From: Parapedobacter tibetensis
GTDB taxonomy: Bacteria > Bacteroidota > Bacteroidia > Sphingobacteriales > Sphingobacteriaceae
Direction: 5' to 3'
Length of the DNA: 64,000 nucleotides
NCBI RefSeq assembly: GCF_024704835.1
Contig: NZ_JAMXBE010000011.1
Coordinates: forward strand, 62,001 to 126,000
A program made the translations under genes and the position numbers. Positions 54,539 to 63,018 of the stretch are shown here, one piece after another (the stretch's first letter is position 1; every line of letters begins with the position of its first letter). The notes beneath the pieces were generated by a model. That model saw only the letters and a list, made by a program, of their open reading frames with translations. It ran no database searches and was not told where the DNA came from.

Positions 54539-56216
54539 ACGTATGTTTTTTTTGTTTTTCTTTCATTCGTTCATTTTTTCCATAAGGCCAGGCTAATGCG
54601 CCACCGATCAAACAGATTACACCTGCCCCTAGGGATAACTGTCCCCCCAAAACGCTTAATGACGGTATGCTCATGAGGACAAACAATACCCCGGTGGCTG
54701 CCAAGGAAAAGACAACCACCTTTCGCATACCGATCCCTGTCTTTGCAGAAAGCGACGGCTTTTCGGCCGCCGTCAACGGACGGTTCAATTGGTCAAAGAA
54801 TGCCGTTGTCCGTGATAGATACGCCGGGTCTCTTGCCGGCCATGCGGCCGAGACCAGCATCACTGCAAAGCAAAGCATGACCTGGATCAGGGTGGCAGTT
54901 TCCCAACTGTACTGGGGATGGGCATTAAAAAACAATCCCGTCACCAATCCCACCAGAATGGAAGCAAATGCACCAGCGGGACGAATCCGTTTCGATACGA
55001 TCCCACCGATCAACGGGATCGTCATCGGAATGGCGAATAAACCTGTAAAAAGTTTATTGGCCTCGAATGCGCCGCCGAACCGATCAATATAAAGCGCACC
55101 TAACATAACCAGTATTCCAATTCCTGTTGTTGCCACCCGACCGACAAGCAGCCGTTGTTTTTCCGTTGCACGGGGACGAATTAGGCGTGCGTAGACATCC
55201 AGTGTCACCACACCGGCCATCACGTTATATTCGCCATCAAGCGATGACATGGTAGCGACAAACATCGCGGCTATCATTAGCCCCAGGATTCCCGGAGGAA
55301 GTGCCGCGGCGCTAATCGCAGCATAGGCCATCTCACCGTTTTCCAATCCCGGCAATGCCACGGCTGCCACCATCGATGGCAGCAGAAAAATAATGGGAAA
55401 CGCCAAAAAAAAGCACGCACTCATCCAGCCCAGCTTCTGGGCTGACCGCTCATCCTTTACACTGTAAAACCGCTGGATAAAACCCCAATTGCCATTGTAT
55501 TTGATCAACACCATCACATAATAAGCCAGCAGAAACCAGAACGAACCTTTAGGCCCATTGAACCAATTGAAATGGTCCGGTATGGTAGTTACCACAGTAT
55601 CGATGCCACCAGCCATCCGGATGGACAACGGGATCAATATCAGCGTAGTCAACATCAGGAAAAAGAACTGGACGGTATCCGTAATTACCACTGCCCATAG
55701 GCCACCGGCGATGGTATAAGCCAACACCCCTGTTCCGGCGAGCAGGATGGCTATTTTCAGCGAAAGCGGTGTGACCGCTGAAAGGAAAATTCCCATGGCA
55801 TACAATCGCACCATATTGTCTAGCAACCTAAAAAACAAACCCGACCAGGTAAACACTTGCCGCGTAGCAGGGTTGAACCGCCTTTCTAAAAATTCCACCG
55901 GCGTCATGATGTTGGCCCGGCGCCAACGTTTGGCCAGAAACAGCGCTGCCAAGACCATCGGAGGTACAGTACACCAAAGCAAGGTCAGCGAAACCAATCC
56001 AAACTCGTAGGCTATGCCCGCGTAAGCAACAAAGATAAACGTGCTGAACATGGACATGAAATTGCTGACTGCCCCCACCGCCCACGGAATCACGCTGCCT
56101 CCCTTGAAATAGTCGCCCGCGTCCTTCACGAACCGTCCCAACAGCACGCCTAAGACCGCCATGAGCAACATGTACAGGGCGATAGCGGTGTAATCTAAGT
56201 GGTGGAGGGTGTTCAT
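54519..56216 (-). CDS. Sodium:solute symporter (SSS family)
   Basis: This 565-residue inner-membrane transporter has about 13-14 hydrophobic helices. The N-terminus MNTLHHLDYTAIALYMLLMA and the early FVKDAGDYFKGGSVIPWAVG region are typical of SSS proteins. ATMSSLDGEYNVMAGVVTLD near the middle resembles the ion-binding region. It would import a mono- or oligosaccharide, probably a uronic-acid product, into the cytosol with Na+. It is the only clear inner-membrane importer in locus C. It starts on the ATGA overlap with the GDSL gene. The exact cargo is inference from the neighbouring lyase and KduD. Confidence 0.9.
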   Translation of the reverse strand: MNTLHHLDYTAIALYMLLMAVLGVLLGRFVKDAGDYFKGGSVIPWAVGAVSNFMSMFSTFIFVAYAGIAYEFGLVSLTLLWCTVPPMVLAALFLAKRWRRANIMTPVEFLERRFNPATRQVFTWSGLFFRLLDNMVRLYAMGIFLSAVTPLSLKIAILLAGTGVLAYTIAGGLWAVVITDTVQFFFLMLTTLILIPLSIRMAGGIDTVVTTIPDHFNWFNGPKGSFWFLLAYYVMVLIKYNGNWGFIQRFYSVKDERSAQKLGWMSACFFLAFPIIFLLPSMVAAVALPGLENGEMAYAAISAAALPPGILGLMIAAMFVATMSSLDGEYNVMAGVVTLDVYARLIRPRATEKQRLLVGRVATTGIGILVMLGALYIDRFGGAFEANKLFTGLFAIPMTIPLIGGIVSKRIRPAGAFASILVGLVTGLFFNAHPQYSWETATLIQVMLCFAVMLVSAAWPARDPAYLSRTTAFFDQLNRPLTAAEKPSLSAKTGIGMRKVVVFSLAATGVLFVLMSIPSLSVLGGQLSLGAGVICLIGGALAWPYGKNERMKEKQKKHTYESVEK

Positions 56217-56902
56217 TGTTGCGTTAAGTAGTTTTGTAAAAATCCGGCAATGTACGCTGCCTGCGCTATGCGACCGCTATCGCTATAGTGGACATGGTCG
56301 ATGACCTGTTCACGGCCTAGTGAAACCGAAAGATGATATAAATCGATTGCTGGAACTCCGTTCGCCTGGCAAACTTCATCCGCAATTCGGTTGAAACTAT
56401 CTAAATCTGCAGTGTATCGCTTAAACGCTTTGGAACGTTGATTATGCACGGAATCAATGACCATCGTGGTACGCATCCAGATCAATTGGATGCCCTTTTC
56501 AGACAACAGCCTGTGTATTTCTTGGAGATTTTGGCGGTATGCCGCCGAGTCGACCTGCGTACCCGCCCCATTAACATCGCGCTTGATATCATGAAGGCCG
56601 CAGTTGAGCAGCAGATAATCGGGTTTGAAATCGGGGTCGGCGGCCTTTTTCTTCAAGTACGCCAACACCATACGTGAATCTCCGCCATTAGCACCGGTAG
56701 GTATATCCAGGTTTTTGGCTGCGCTGCCATCATCTTCCTTACGTTCCAGCTGCGCGATTCCTTTCAAGTATTCCTGTAGGTATGGGCCATATTGGATAGA
56801 AATGGAATCGCCGATGAGGAATACATTGGGCAGGGGGTTCTTCCATGCCAGCAGCATACAGCCAATTGCCATCATGCCGATTAGGATTCTAAGCTTCGTC
56901 AT
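56213..56902 (-). CDS. SGNH/GDSL-type hydrolase
   Basis: This 229-residue exported SGNH esterase begins with a signal or anchor (MTKLRILIGMMAIGCMLLAW). VFLIGDSISIQYGPYLQEYL contains the catalytic Ser in GDS. NCGLHDIKRDV carries the Asn block, and VIDHVHYSDSGRIAQAAY has the C-terminal Asp/His pair. Such enzymes remove acetyl or other acyl groups from sugars. It overlaps both neighbours by 4 bp, so it belongs to the locus C operon. A deacetylation step on the glycan is likely; the acyl group is unknown. Confidence 0.86.
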   Translation of the reverse strand: MTKLRILIGMMAIGCMLLAWKNPLPNVFLIGDSISIQYGPYLQEYLKGIAQLERKEDDGSAAKNLDIPTGANGGDSRMVLAYLKKKAADPDFKPDYLLLNCGLHDIKRDVNGAGTQVDSAAYRQNLQEIHRLLSEKGIQLIWMRTTMVIDSVHNQRSKAFKRYTADLDSFNRIADEVCQANGVPAIDLYHLSVSLGREQVIDHVHYSDSGRIAQAAYIAGFLQNYLTQQ

Positions 56903-58071
56903 ACGCCGATATTCTTTGTTCCATTAAACACATTGCAGACGTGCAGGGACTGTGCTGTAAACTGATAAGGCCCCTCGTAGCCCGTGTTGCCCAGCATATG
57001 CGCGATCAGCGCGATGGACAACGGATAAAACCATGACCCAAGCATGATATGGGTACGGTTGGGGTCTTCGTCCCTCAGCTCGGCTGTTGCTTCTGCTTCT
57101 CCGGGCTTCCAGATCCAATGCGGCCTGGGCACCCAATCCTTCGGGCTGCTATCCCGGCGGTGCAATAACCAACCATGTTGATCCGGGTCTTCATGCATCA
57201 ATGCATGCCGGAGGTAGCGCATCGCCGCAGCTTCCATATCTTCCCGTCGGTAATCGGTGAGCTCCGCAAGGTTAGCCATCATATATGCACCGTCAAAATC
57301 GGGGCAATCCGATCCCCCCGGCCAAAAGGAGCCGTCGCTGAGTTGGCAAGCCAGCGTAGCATCCACATTGCGGTCTACGGCACGTAATGGCCAACCTTGC
57401 GCAAAATAGATCGGTGTGACGTGGATGGTGCCAAACAGGCCATTGGGGAGATCTGCTCCGAACTGCGTACCCCAAAATCCGGTCTGTTCATCAAGTAATT
57501 CTTCCAATGCCGGGTACATGCCGTCTTCCATGATTTTGTCTACCTCAGACACCCCGAACCAATCGCGCAGGGCAAACAATGCCGTCGCACAGGCGAGGAC
57601 CTGATTTCCTGCAGCCCAAGAATTGGCCCAATTATATTTCTTCACCCAGTTATACAGGGCTTTTGCATCCAGCAATGGTTCTAGAAAATCCAGCTGGTGT
57701 TTGGGTTTTATACCCAGCACACGCAATGCCCAGATGTTGCCCCGGGTATAGTGCCAGTAGGGGTCAAAATCGTCGATTGTCAGTCGGCGATCGGCATCTT
57801 CCGGCTTGGACGAGAAATAGCCCTGTTGGGTCTGGCGTTTGGTAAAATTGGCCGCCCAAATGGCCTTTTCATCACCGGATAACGCGTCCAATTCGCCAAA
57901 CAAATCCAAAATATGCACCGCATGATAGGATCCGTAAAAACTCTCTCCTTCACTCGCTTCCTTACGGTAGACGCCGGGCGTATCACCGATTTTCATGGCG
58001 TTTACAAAATTGAGGGCGGTCCGCTTGATGCGGCTGTACCCGTAGACCTCGTTGTTTATCGTTTCACTCAT
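56899..58071 (-). CDS. Unassigned alpha/alpha-toroid-like protein
   Basis: I do not recognise the family. It has 390 residues and no signal peptide. It is rich in aromatic residues and helices that look like an (alpha/alpha) toroid (FDPYWHYTRGNIWALRVLG, NSWAAGNQVLACATALFAL, YFAQGWPLRAVDRNVDATL, FDGAYMMANLAELTDYRR). Toroid folds of this kind occur in glycoside hydrolases, epimerases and polysaccharide lyases. It is encoded between the GH39-like enzyme and the GDSL esterase, overlapping the latter by 4 bp. A cytosolic sugar-processing role is plausible but unproven. Confidence 0.7.
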   Translation of the reverse strand: MSETINNEVYGYSRIKRTALNFVNAMKIGDTPGVYRKEASEGESFYGSYHAVHILDLFGELDALSGDEKAIWAANFTKRQTQQGYFSSKPEDADRRLTIDDFDPYWHYTRGNIWALRVLGIKPKHQLDFLEPLLDAKALYNWVKKYNWANSWAAGNQVLACATALFALRDWFGVSEVDKIMEDGMYPALEELLDEQTGFWGTQFGADLPNGLFGTIHVTPIYFAQGWPLRAVDRNVDATLACQLSDGSFWPGGSDCPDFDGAYMMANLAELTDYRREDMEAAAMRYLRHALMHEDPDQHGWLLHRRDSSPKDWVPRPHWIWKPGEAEATAELRDEDPNRTHIMLGSWFYPLSIALIAHMLGNTGYEGPYQFTAQSLHVCNVFNGTKNIGV

Positions 58072-58095
58072 TGCTAAAGATACTATTCAACTTGA

Positions 58096-59544
58096 TTATC
58101 TGCACGCTTGATACGGTATTGCTGACCGATCGGCAATCAATATCGGATAATCGGGTACCTGGATATTCTTGATTGTCCTTTTGCCATCCATTTCGATGAT
58201 TGCTTCTTTCGGAACTTGATACACATTTCCGGATATCAGATCGACATAAACGGGATTCTTGACCTGATCGGCAAGGACAATATCTTGGAGCGCAGGAACA
58301 AAGCTTTCTAACGGGCGTCCCTCATGGTTCCAAATGCTATAAACTGGCGTACGGGTTGCCTTGTGTTGGTAGCCGAATACCGATATCGACTCGGGAAGCG
58401 CTGTAGGAATTACTTCAGCCGATTCCAAACGGTCAACCTCATCCGCAGTGAAGAAGCCCATAATCCGCTGTGCGGTAAAGTAACCGATCTTCGGTCTATC
58501 AATCGTTTTATCCTCATGGGTTTTCAACAACCCTTTTGAGTTAACTCCGGCAAAATGATCTCCTTTTTCGTAATGCAAATCACTAAGTGTAAACAGGTTG
58601 GTCTCGATACCTCTACCGTAGTCGCCCAGTAACCGCCGAGCAACATATTTGGCTTGGCTAAGCTCTGTCCAATCCAATTGTCTCAACGCACCTACACTGA
58701 TACTGCTTGGCGTGGAGGGGCAGCCATTTTCGCCCTGCATCAGCTTGATACGGGACGCATACCCATGCACTACGCTCTTTAACTTATCAATCGTCGGATA
58801 CAGGGCGTCTGGATTGGAAGGATATCCATGGAAGGTGACCACATCAACCAAGTCTAACTTACCTTGCGCTTTTAACACCTCAAAAAATTCAGTCAGAAAA
58901 GCCGTGTTACTCACGCCAGCATACCCTAACGCCAATAAACGGGCATTTGGTTGTACTTTTCTAACCAATTCCGCCGTTCGGATATAAAAATCAGCATAGG
59001 ACTTACCGGTTATCTTCGCGGTTAAATCTGGCTCATTCCACACTTCCCACTCGATAACCTTATCTTTATTGCGAGATACCAATGCCGTTACCCAAGCATC
59101 CCAGGCCTTAAGTGCTTCATCAGACGAAGGGAGAGCCCCGCCAAGCTTGGGTTCGCCCCCGCCCTCATAGATGGGATTGCCGTAGGAAAACTCTACCCAT
59201 GGGTGTACTCCCCGTGACAGCGCATCATCAATCATGTCATCCAACCAGGTGAAATCATGTTGCCCTTTAACCCTTTCGCATTTTGCCCAACCAGCCTGGA
59301 ATCGGATACGCTTTGCTCCTAACTCACCGAGATACTCCTTATAGGAATGGTAGTCTGCATAATCCCGATCAAGCGTTTCCCCGCCGATGGACCATGTAGA
59401 TGATTTAATCTCGGAGGATTTTTTGCCTTTCATCGAACCTAATAATTCGTAACCGGCCGGTCCTACGGGGTGCTGCCCATACATCACCGAGGTTATAAAA
59501 ACCATTAACATCCCCAGTGAAATTTTTCTTTTTGTTTGTATCAT
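58096..59544 (-). CDS. Clan GH-A glycoside hydrolase, GH39-like
   Basis: This 482-residue exported TIM-barrel glycosidase has a signal ending SVMYGQ. The clan GH-A motifs are WEVWNEPDL (Glu171, candidate acid/base) and KLMQGENGCPS (Glu272, candidate nucleophile), with FHGYPSNPD between them. It is distinct from the three GH-A-like paralogues of locus B, without their C-terminal binding domain, though the ENG motif is shared. It starts 51 bp after the small ORF and is followed by the toroid gene. GH39 members include xylosidases, iduronidases and enzymes acting on algal uronides, so an iduronate- or uronate-related role would fit the KduD and lyase neighbours. This is inference. Confidence 0.75.
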   Translation of the reverse strand: MIQTKRKISLGMLMVFITSVMYGQHPVGPAGYELLGSMKGKKSSEIKSSTWSIGGETLDRDYADYHSYKEYLGELGAKRIRFQAGWAKCERVKGQHDFTWLDDMIDDALSRGVHPWVEFSYGNPIYEGGGEPKLGGALPSSDEALKAWDAWVTALVSRNKDKVIEWEVWNEPDLTAKITGKSYADFYIRTAELVRKVQPNARLLALGYAGVSNTAFLTEFFEVLKAQGKLDLVDVVTFHGYPSNPDALYPTIDKLKSVVHGYASRIKLMQGENGCPSTPSSISVGALRQLDWTELSQAKYVARRLLGDYGRGIETNLFTLSDLHYEKGDHFAGVNSKGLLKTHEDKTIDRPKIGYFTAQRIMGFFTADEVDRLESAEVIPTALPESISVFGYQHKATRTPVYSIWNHEGRPLESFVPALQDIVLADQVKNPVYVDLISGNVYQVPKEAIIEMDGKRTIKNIQVPDYPILIADRSAIPYQACR

Positions 59545-59595
59545 AATCCATTAAGTTTTCTCAAAGCTATTCACTACTTAAGCACGCTAATTTAT

Positions 59596-59790
59596 TCAAA
59601 TCCTGGGTTTGACCTTACCGATCTTCTGGTAATAAATCCCGCTTGTTTGCGCGGTCAGGGCAGCACAATAGATCAAGCTAAAAATAAATACGAAGATACC
59701 CTTTTTCAACCCCTTTCGTTTTGGTTTTGGCCTTTGCCGTTTTACCCAAAAAGCTTTCTGTTCTCCGTATCGAGGCATAAACGTATCCAT
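59596..59790 (-). CDS. Small ORF with signal-like helix; possible gene fragment
   Basis: This is a 64-codon frame 4 bp after the PhoD stop. It has a basic N-region (RQRPKPKRKGLKKG), a hydrophobic helix (IFVFIFSLIYCAALTAQ) with a cleavage-like site, and only ~18 further residues before a stop. It may be a small exported peptide, or the cut-off head of a lost exported protein, as at 19838 and 23158. No family is recognised. Confidence 0.35.
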   Translation of the reverse strand: MDTFMPRYGEQKAFWVKRQRPKPKRKGLKKGIFVFIFSLIYCAALTAQTSGIYYQKIGKVKPRI

Positions 59791-59794
59791 TCCG

Positions 59795-61330
59795 CTATTT
59801 ATTTTCTTCTTTATTTCCCCGATTGAAATTACCGGGGGTTAACTTGCTGCGCTTCAAGGTCAGCTCCTCGATATTTTCTCCTTCCTGGTCGATCAACCGA
59901 AATGTAACCGTGGGATCCGGCACCTTCGTGTTGATCTCAAACTCACCGAATGCATATCCACCAGATATTCCATAGAATTGAGTAGTCCACTCGCTCATTG
60001 TTGCAGGCGGACCGGAAAGGCCACCCAAGCTTCCGACTCCAAATTCATAAAATTTAAATCCCGATGGGCGGGGAATCTGAAACCCTCTCGCACCGTGGCG
60101 GTCTCCCGAAATCAGCAAAACTCCCCGGATATTATTATCTTCAATAAAATCAAATAGCTCCTCGCGGCCTTCAGGATCGTTTATTCCCCAGGAATCCTTG
60201 CCTCCTGAAACATAATCGCTCCACATTGATCCGCAGGAAAGGATAATAAAAGGACCTTTACAGTCGAGTAGTTGTTTTTTTAGCCAGTCCATTTGCGCAT
60301 CGCCAAGAAAAGAACCCTTTTTCCCGGTCCGGAAATACCGGTTGTCTGTCATAATAACATCACAGTGTCCAATCCGTGTCCGTAGAAAAATACCTTTTCT
60401 ATGTTCCCCTAAACCATATGATGGGTTATTCCAAGAATATCTGAAGACCTTCCAAACATTCTCCTTATCTTTTTCGCGGTATCCTTCCGGTATTCCGGCT
60501 TTATCGTTACCGAAGTAATCGTGATCGTCCCAGGTTGCATAAACCGGTACGTTGGAAACGAGATTTTGCCAGGCAGGATAAAGATCTCGTGCCATGTAAT
60601 CCAAGCTATGCCATCCTGCATGATTGTTCCTGTCCTGAGCGCCTATATCCCCCAGTCCTAAAAACGCATGCGGATGTCTTTCAATCATAGCCTTACTTTG
60701 CTTTTCATTCCCAAGCCCCCAGCGATGAAAGTCCCCTCCGAAAATGATTCGCGTATTTACGTCTTCAGCACCAGACGGAGTCCAGATGCATGCATTTTCC
60801 GGAACCCCTATTTCTTGCTCCCCAACAAAAACCTTGTAGGTATATCGTGTGTCAGGTTTCAGATCTGACACATGCACAATAGCAGTAAGTTCAGTATTCT
60901 TTGTCGATTTTACCGGACCAAACTCTTTGGCTTCTCCATCAATCTCTACTTTAACTGTCACTAAATCCGGTTTCACCGTACGGACCCAAATATCTACAGA
61001 GTTCGTGGTTATATTACCTAACATCGGGCCGCCCAAATGAACAATATTAAATTCGCCGGCTAGCTTTTGAAATTGGGGGTAATCAACCAGCGCACTGAAT
61101 CCTTTACCGGCTTCACCTGATAGTCTAGTCTCCGCCCATTTATAAAGCAGCTGTTTTTCAAGGGGCAGTTCCCGATCAAAATTGTTCAGGAAAATAAGAT
61201 TATCCAACAACCGGGGACTAAATTCAACTCCGTTTTTAACAGGAAAGTTACCGGCCTGAGAAAACGCTTCAAAAGTGAAGAGTAAACTCAGCATGGATAT
61301 TATAAACAGCCTTGCACTTCTTTCTTCCAT
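59795..61330 (-). CDS. PhoD-type phosphatase/phosphodiesterase (locus C)
   Basis: This 511-residue exported metallophosphatase has a Sec signal ending TFEAFSQ, unlike the Tat-type signal on the larger PhoD at 16740. A fibronectin-like N-terminal domain (about 100-185) contains TVKVEIDGEAKEFGP and DTRYTYKVFVGEQE. The catalytic domain follows with IFGGDFHRWG, LGLGDIGAQDRNN, YATWDDHDYFGNDKAG and LISGDRHGARGF, the PhoD metal-ligand motifs. It follows SusD by 54 bp and belongs to the locus C operon. Two PhoD enzymes in sulfatase/SusCD loci suggest phosphate or phosphodiester groups on the glycan, or an undescribed substrate for this fold. Confidence 0.9.
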   Translation of the reverse strand: MEERSARLFIISMLSLLFTFEAFSQAGNFPVKNGVEFSPRLLDNLIFLNNFDRELPLEKQLLYKWAETRLSGEAGKGFSALVDYPQFQKLAGEFNIVHLGGPMLGNITTNSVDIWVRTVKPDLVTVKVEIDGEAKEFGPVKSTKNTELTAIVHVSDLKPDTRYTYKVFVGEQEIGVPENACIWTPSGAEDVNTRIIFGGDFHRWGLGNEKQSKAMIERHPHAFLGLGDIGAQDRNNHAGWHSLDYMARDLYPAWQNLVSNVPVYATWDDHDYFGNDKAGIPEGYREKDKENVWKVFRYSWNNPSYGLGEHRKGIFLRTRIGHCDVIMTDNRYFRTGKKGSFLGDAQMDWLKKQLLDCKGPFIILSCGSMWSDYVSGGKDSWGINDPEGREELFDFIEDNNIRGVLLISGDRHGARGFQIPRPSGFKFYEFGVGSLGGLSGPPATMSEWTTQFYGISGGYAFGEFEINTKVPDPTVTFRLIDQEGENIEELTLKRSKLTPGNFNRGNKEENK

Positions 61331-61384
61331 TTTTATTTTTTACCATTAGATCTTATGATCCTGATGCAATTTCGCGTAAGGCGC

Positions 61385-63007
61385 TCACCAGCCAGGATTC
61401 TGCGGAAACTCCTTATCAATGTTCGCGTCAATGACAGCCTGGGGAATTGGAAACAAGGTATCCCTATCGGCGATATGCGGACCGGATTGTTCATTAAACC
61501 GCCGTGTGCGTTCGAGGTAGGTGCCTGTGCGCAACAACGTATAGCGGCGGTGCTCTTCTGCATGGAGCTCCCTAGCCCGCTCTTCGAGGATAAACTCCAT
61601 GGATACATCCGCGGCTGTGATAGCTGACGCATTTGATCTGGTTCTCACGCTGTTAATGCTTTGTGCAGCCAGTTCGTTTTTACCTTGCAGGTATTGTGCT
61701 TCCGCTAGCAGCAAGAAGGTTTCGGCCAGCCGGAGATAGGGTTGATCTTTGTACCCTTGGTCATCCACTGGGTTTTCTTCATATACATCCTCCCATTTAC
61801 GCGTAGAAGGCCAGTTATAAGGCCGATCAGGATGCGTTGGCGGAAAGGATCCGATGGCGAAGGCACCGATATACTTATCGGCATTGGTCGTGGTGTAGAG
61901 TGTATCCCCATTGTCTTTAATCACATAGCGAAAAACCGCAAATTCCGAATACCGATCGTCATCAGCTTCATACAGGTCGAAGCCATGTTTATTAAAGGCA
62001 TACCAGCCGGTACCCCTACCTCCTGTTTGAACGCCTGTCGATATACCCGGATTTTGCCAATACCAAAGTACCCATGCCCGCCTCATCCGGTTAAATCCTC
62101 CGCCTTGTACCTGCCTACTGTACGGAATAGCCCATAATGCTTCCGTATTCCCTTCCTGATGCAATGCATTACCATCGTAAAATTGATCCATGAACGGAAC
62201 GCCGGGCTGATTTGCCCGCACTCCGTAACGCTCGGTAATCAATTTGTAATTGGGATTGTTAATAGCGGCCCGCGCCTTTTGTTCGGCTTGGTCTGGACGG
62301 CCCAAGATGAGGTAGAGTTCGGCTAGGTAGTGTTGTGCAGTCGCACTGCTTGTACTGCCGGCATTGGCTTGGACCGGGGGAAGGTGCTGTTCTGCAAAAA
62401 GCAAGTCTTCTTCCATTTGACTTTGCACTTCGCGTTTGGCTGTACGTTCCCAATCATTGCGGAAATTAACTCCCGTGATCTCCTCAGTAACCAAGGGTAC
62501 GTCGCCCCAAAGAAAAGTAAGATGCCTGTAGCACCATGCCCTGATTAATCGGGCCTCTGCGACAACTTCATTTTTCTGGGTTTCATCGCTCCACGGAATA
62601 TCCGGATTTTCCGCCCGATGTATGATCATGTTTGCGGCCAGAATCATTTGATACAACTGTTCGAACCAAATTTCGAAATCAGGCAATGTACTGTTGATGT
62701 AGCTTCCTCTTTGTGCCCAAGGTATATGCGGATTGTTGACAATAGGTGCGTAGTAGTAGTCTGTGGCCAATGAAAGCCCTTTACCCATCATCACTTCCCG
62801 ATCACCCCGCACCGTAAGGCGTTCGAACGTACGGAAACCACTGTATAGTCCATTCAGCGCTAACTGAAAGCCTGAGGGACTGCTGTACAACTGTTCGGCT
62901 GTTAATTTGGATTTTGGCACCTCTTGCAGAAAATCCTGCTCACTGCATCCTAACGGCAGGAAAAATAGGAACCCAATACCGATTAAAACAATGATGTATG
63001 ATTTCAT
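61385..63007 (-). CDS. SusD/RagB-family lipoprotein (locus C)
   Basis: This 540-residue SusD-like surface lipoprotein has a lipobox FLPLGCS (Cys21). SusD features are FLQEVPKSKLTAEQLYSSPS, ARLIRAWCYRHLTFLWGDVP, PYLRLAETFLLLAEAQYLQG and ARELHAEEHRRYTLLRTGTY. The hallmark ending is LFPIPQAVIDANIDKEFPQN followed by PGW. It follows its SusC by 11 bp and is followed by the PhoD gene. It is the glycan-binding lid of the locus C importer. Confidence 0.95.
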   Translation of the reverse strand: MKSYIIVLIGIGFLFFLPLGCSEQDFLQEVPKSKLTAEQLYSSPSGFQLALNGLYSGFRTFERLTVRGDREVMMGKGLSLATDYYYAPIVNNPHIPWAQRGSYINSTLPDFEIWFEQLYQMILAANMIIHRAENPDIPWSDETQKNEVVAEARLIRAWCYRHLTFLWGDVPLVTEEITGVNFRNDWERTAKREVQSQMEEDLLFAEQHLPPVQANAGSTSSATAQHYLAELYLILGRPDQAEQKARAAINNPNYKLITERYGVRANQPGVPFMDQFYDGNALHQEGNTEALWAIPYSRQVQGGGFNRMRRAWVLWYWQNPGISTGVQTGGRGTGWYAFNKHGFDLYEADDDRYSEFAVFRYVIKDNGDTLYTTTNADKYIGAFAIGSFPPTHPDRPYNWPSTRKWEDVYEENPVDDQGYKDQPYLRLAETFLLLAEAQYLQGKNELAAQSINSVRTRSNASAITAADVSMEFILEERARELHAEEHRRYTLLRTGTYLERTRRFNEQSGPHIADRDTLFPIPQAVIDANIDKEFPQNPGW

Positions 63008-63018
63008 AATGATTTTTT

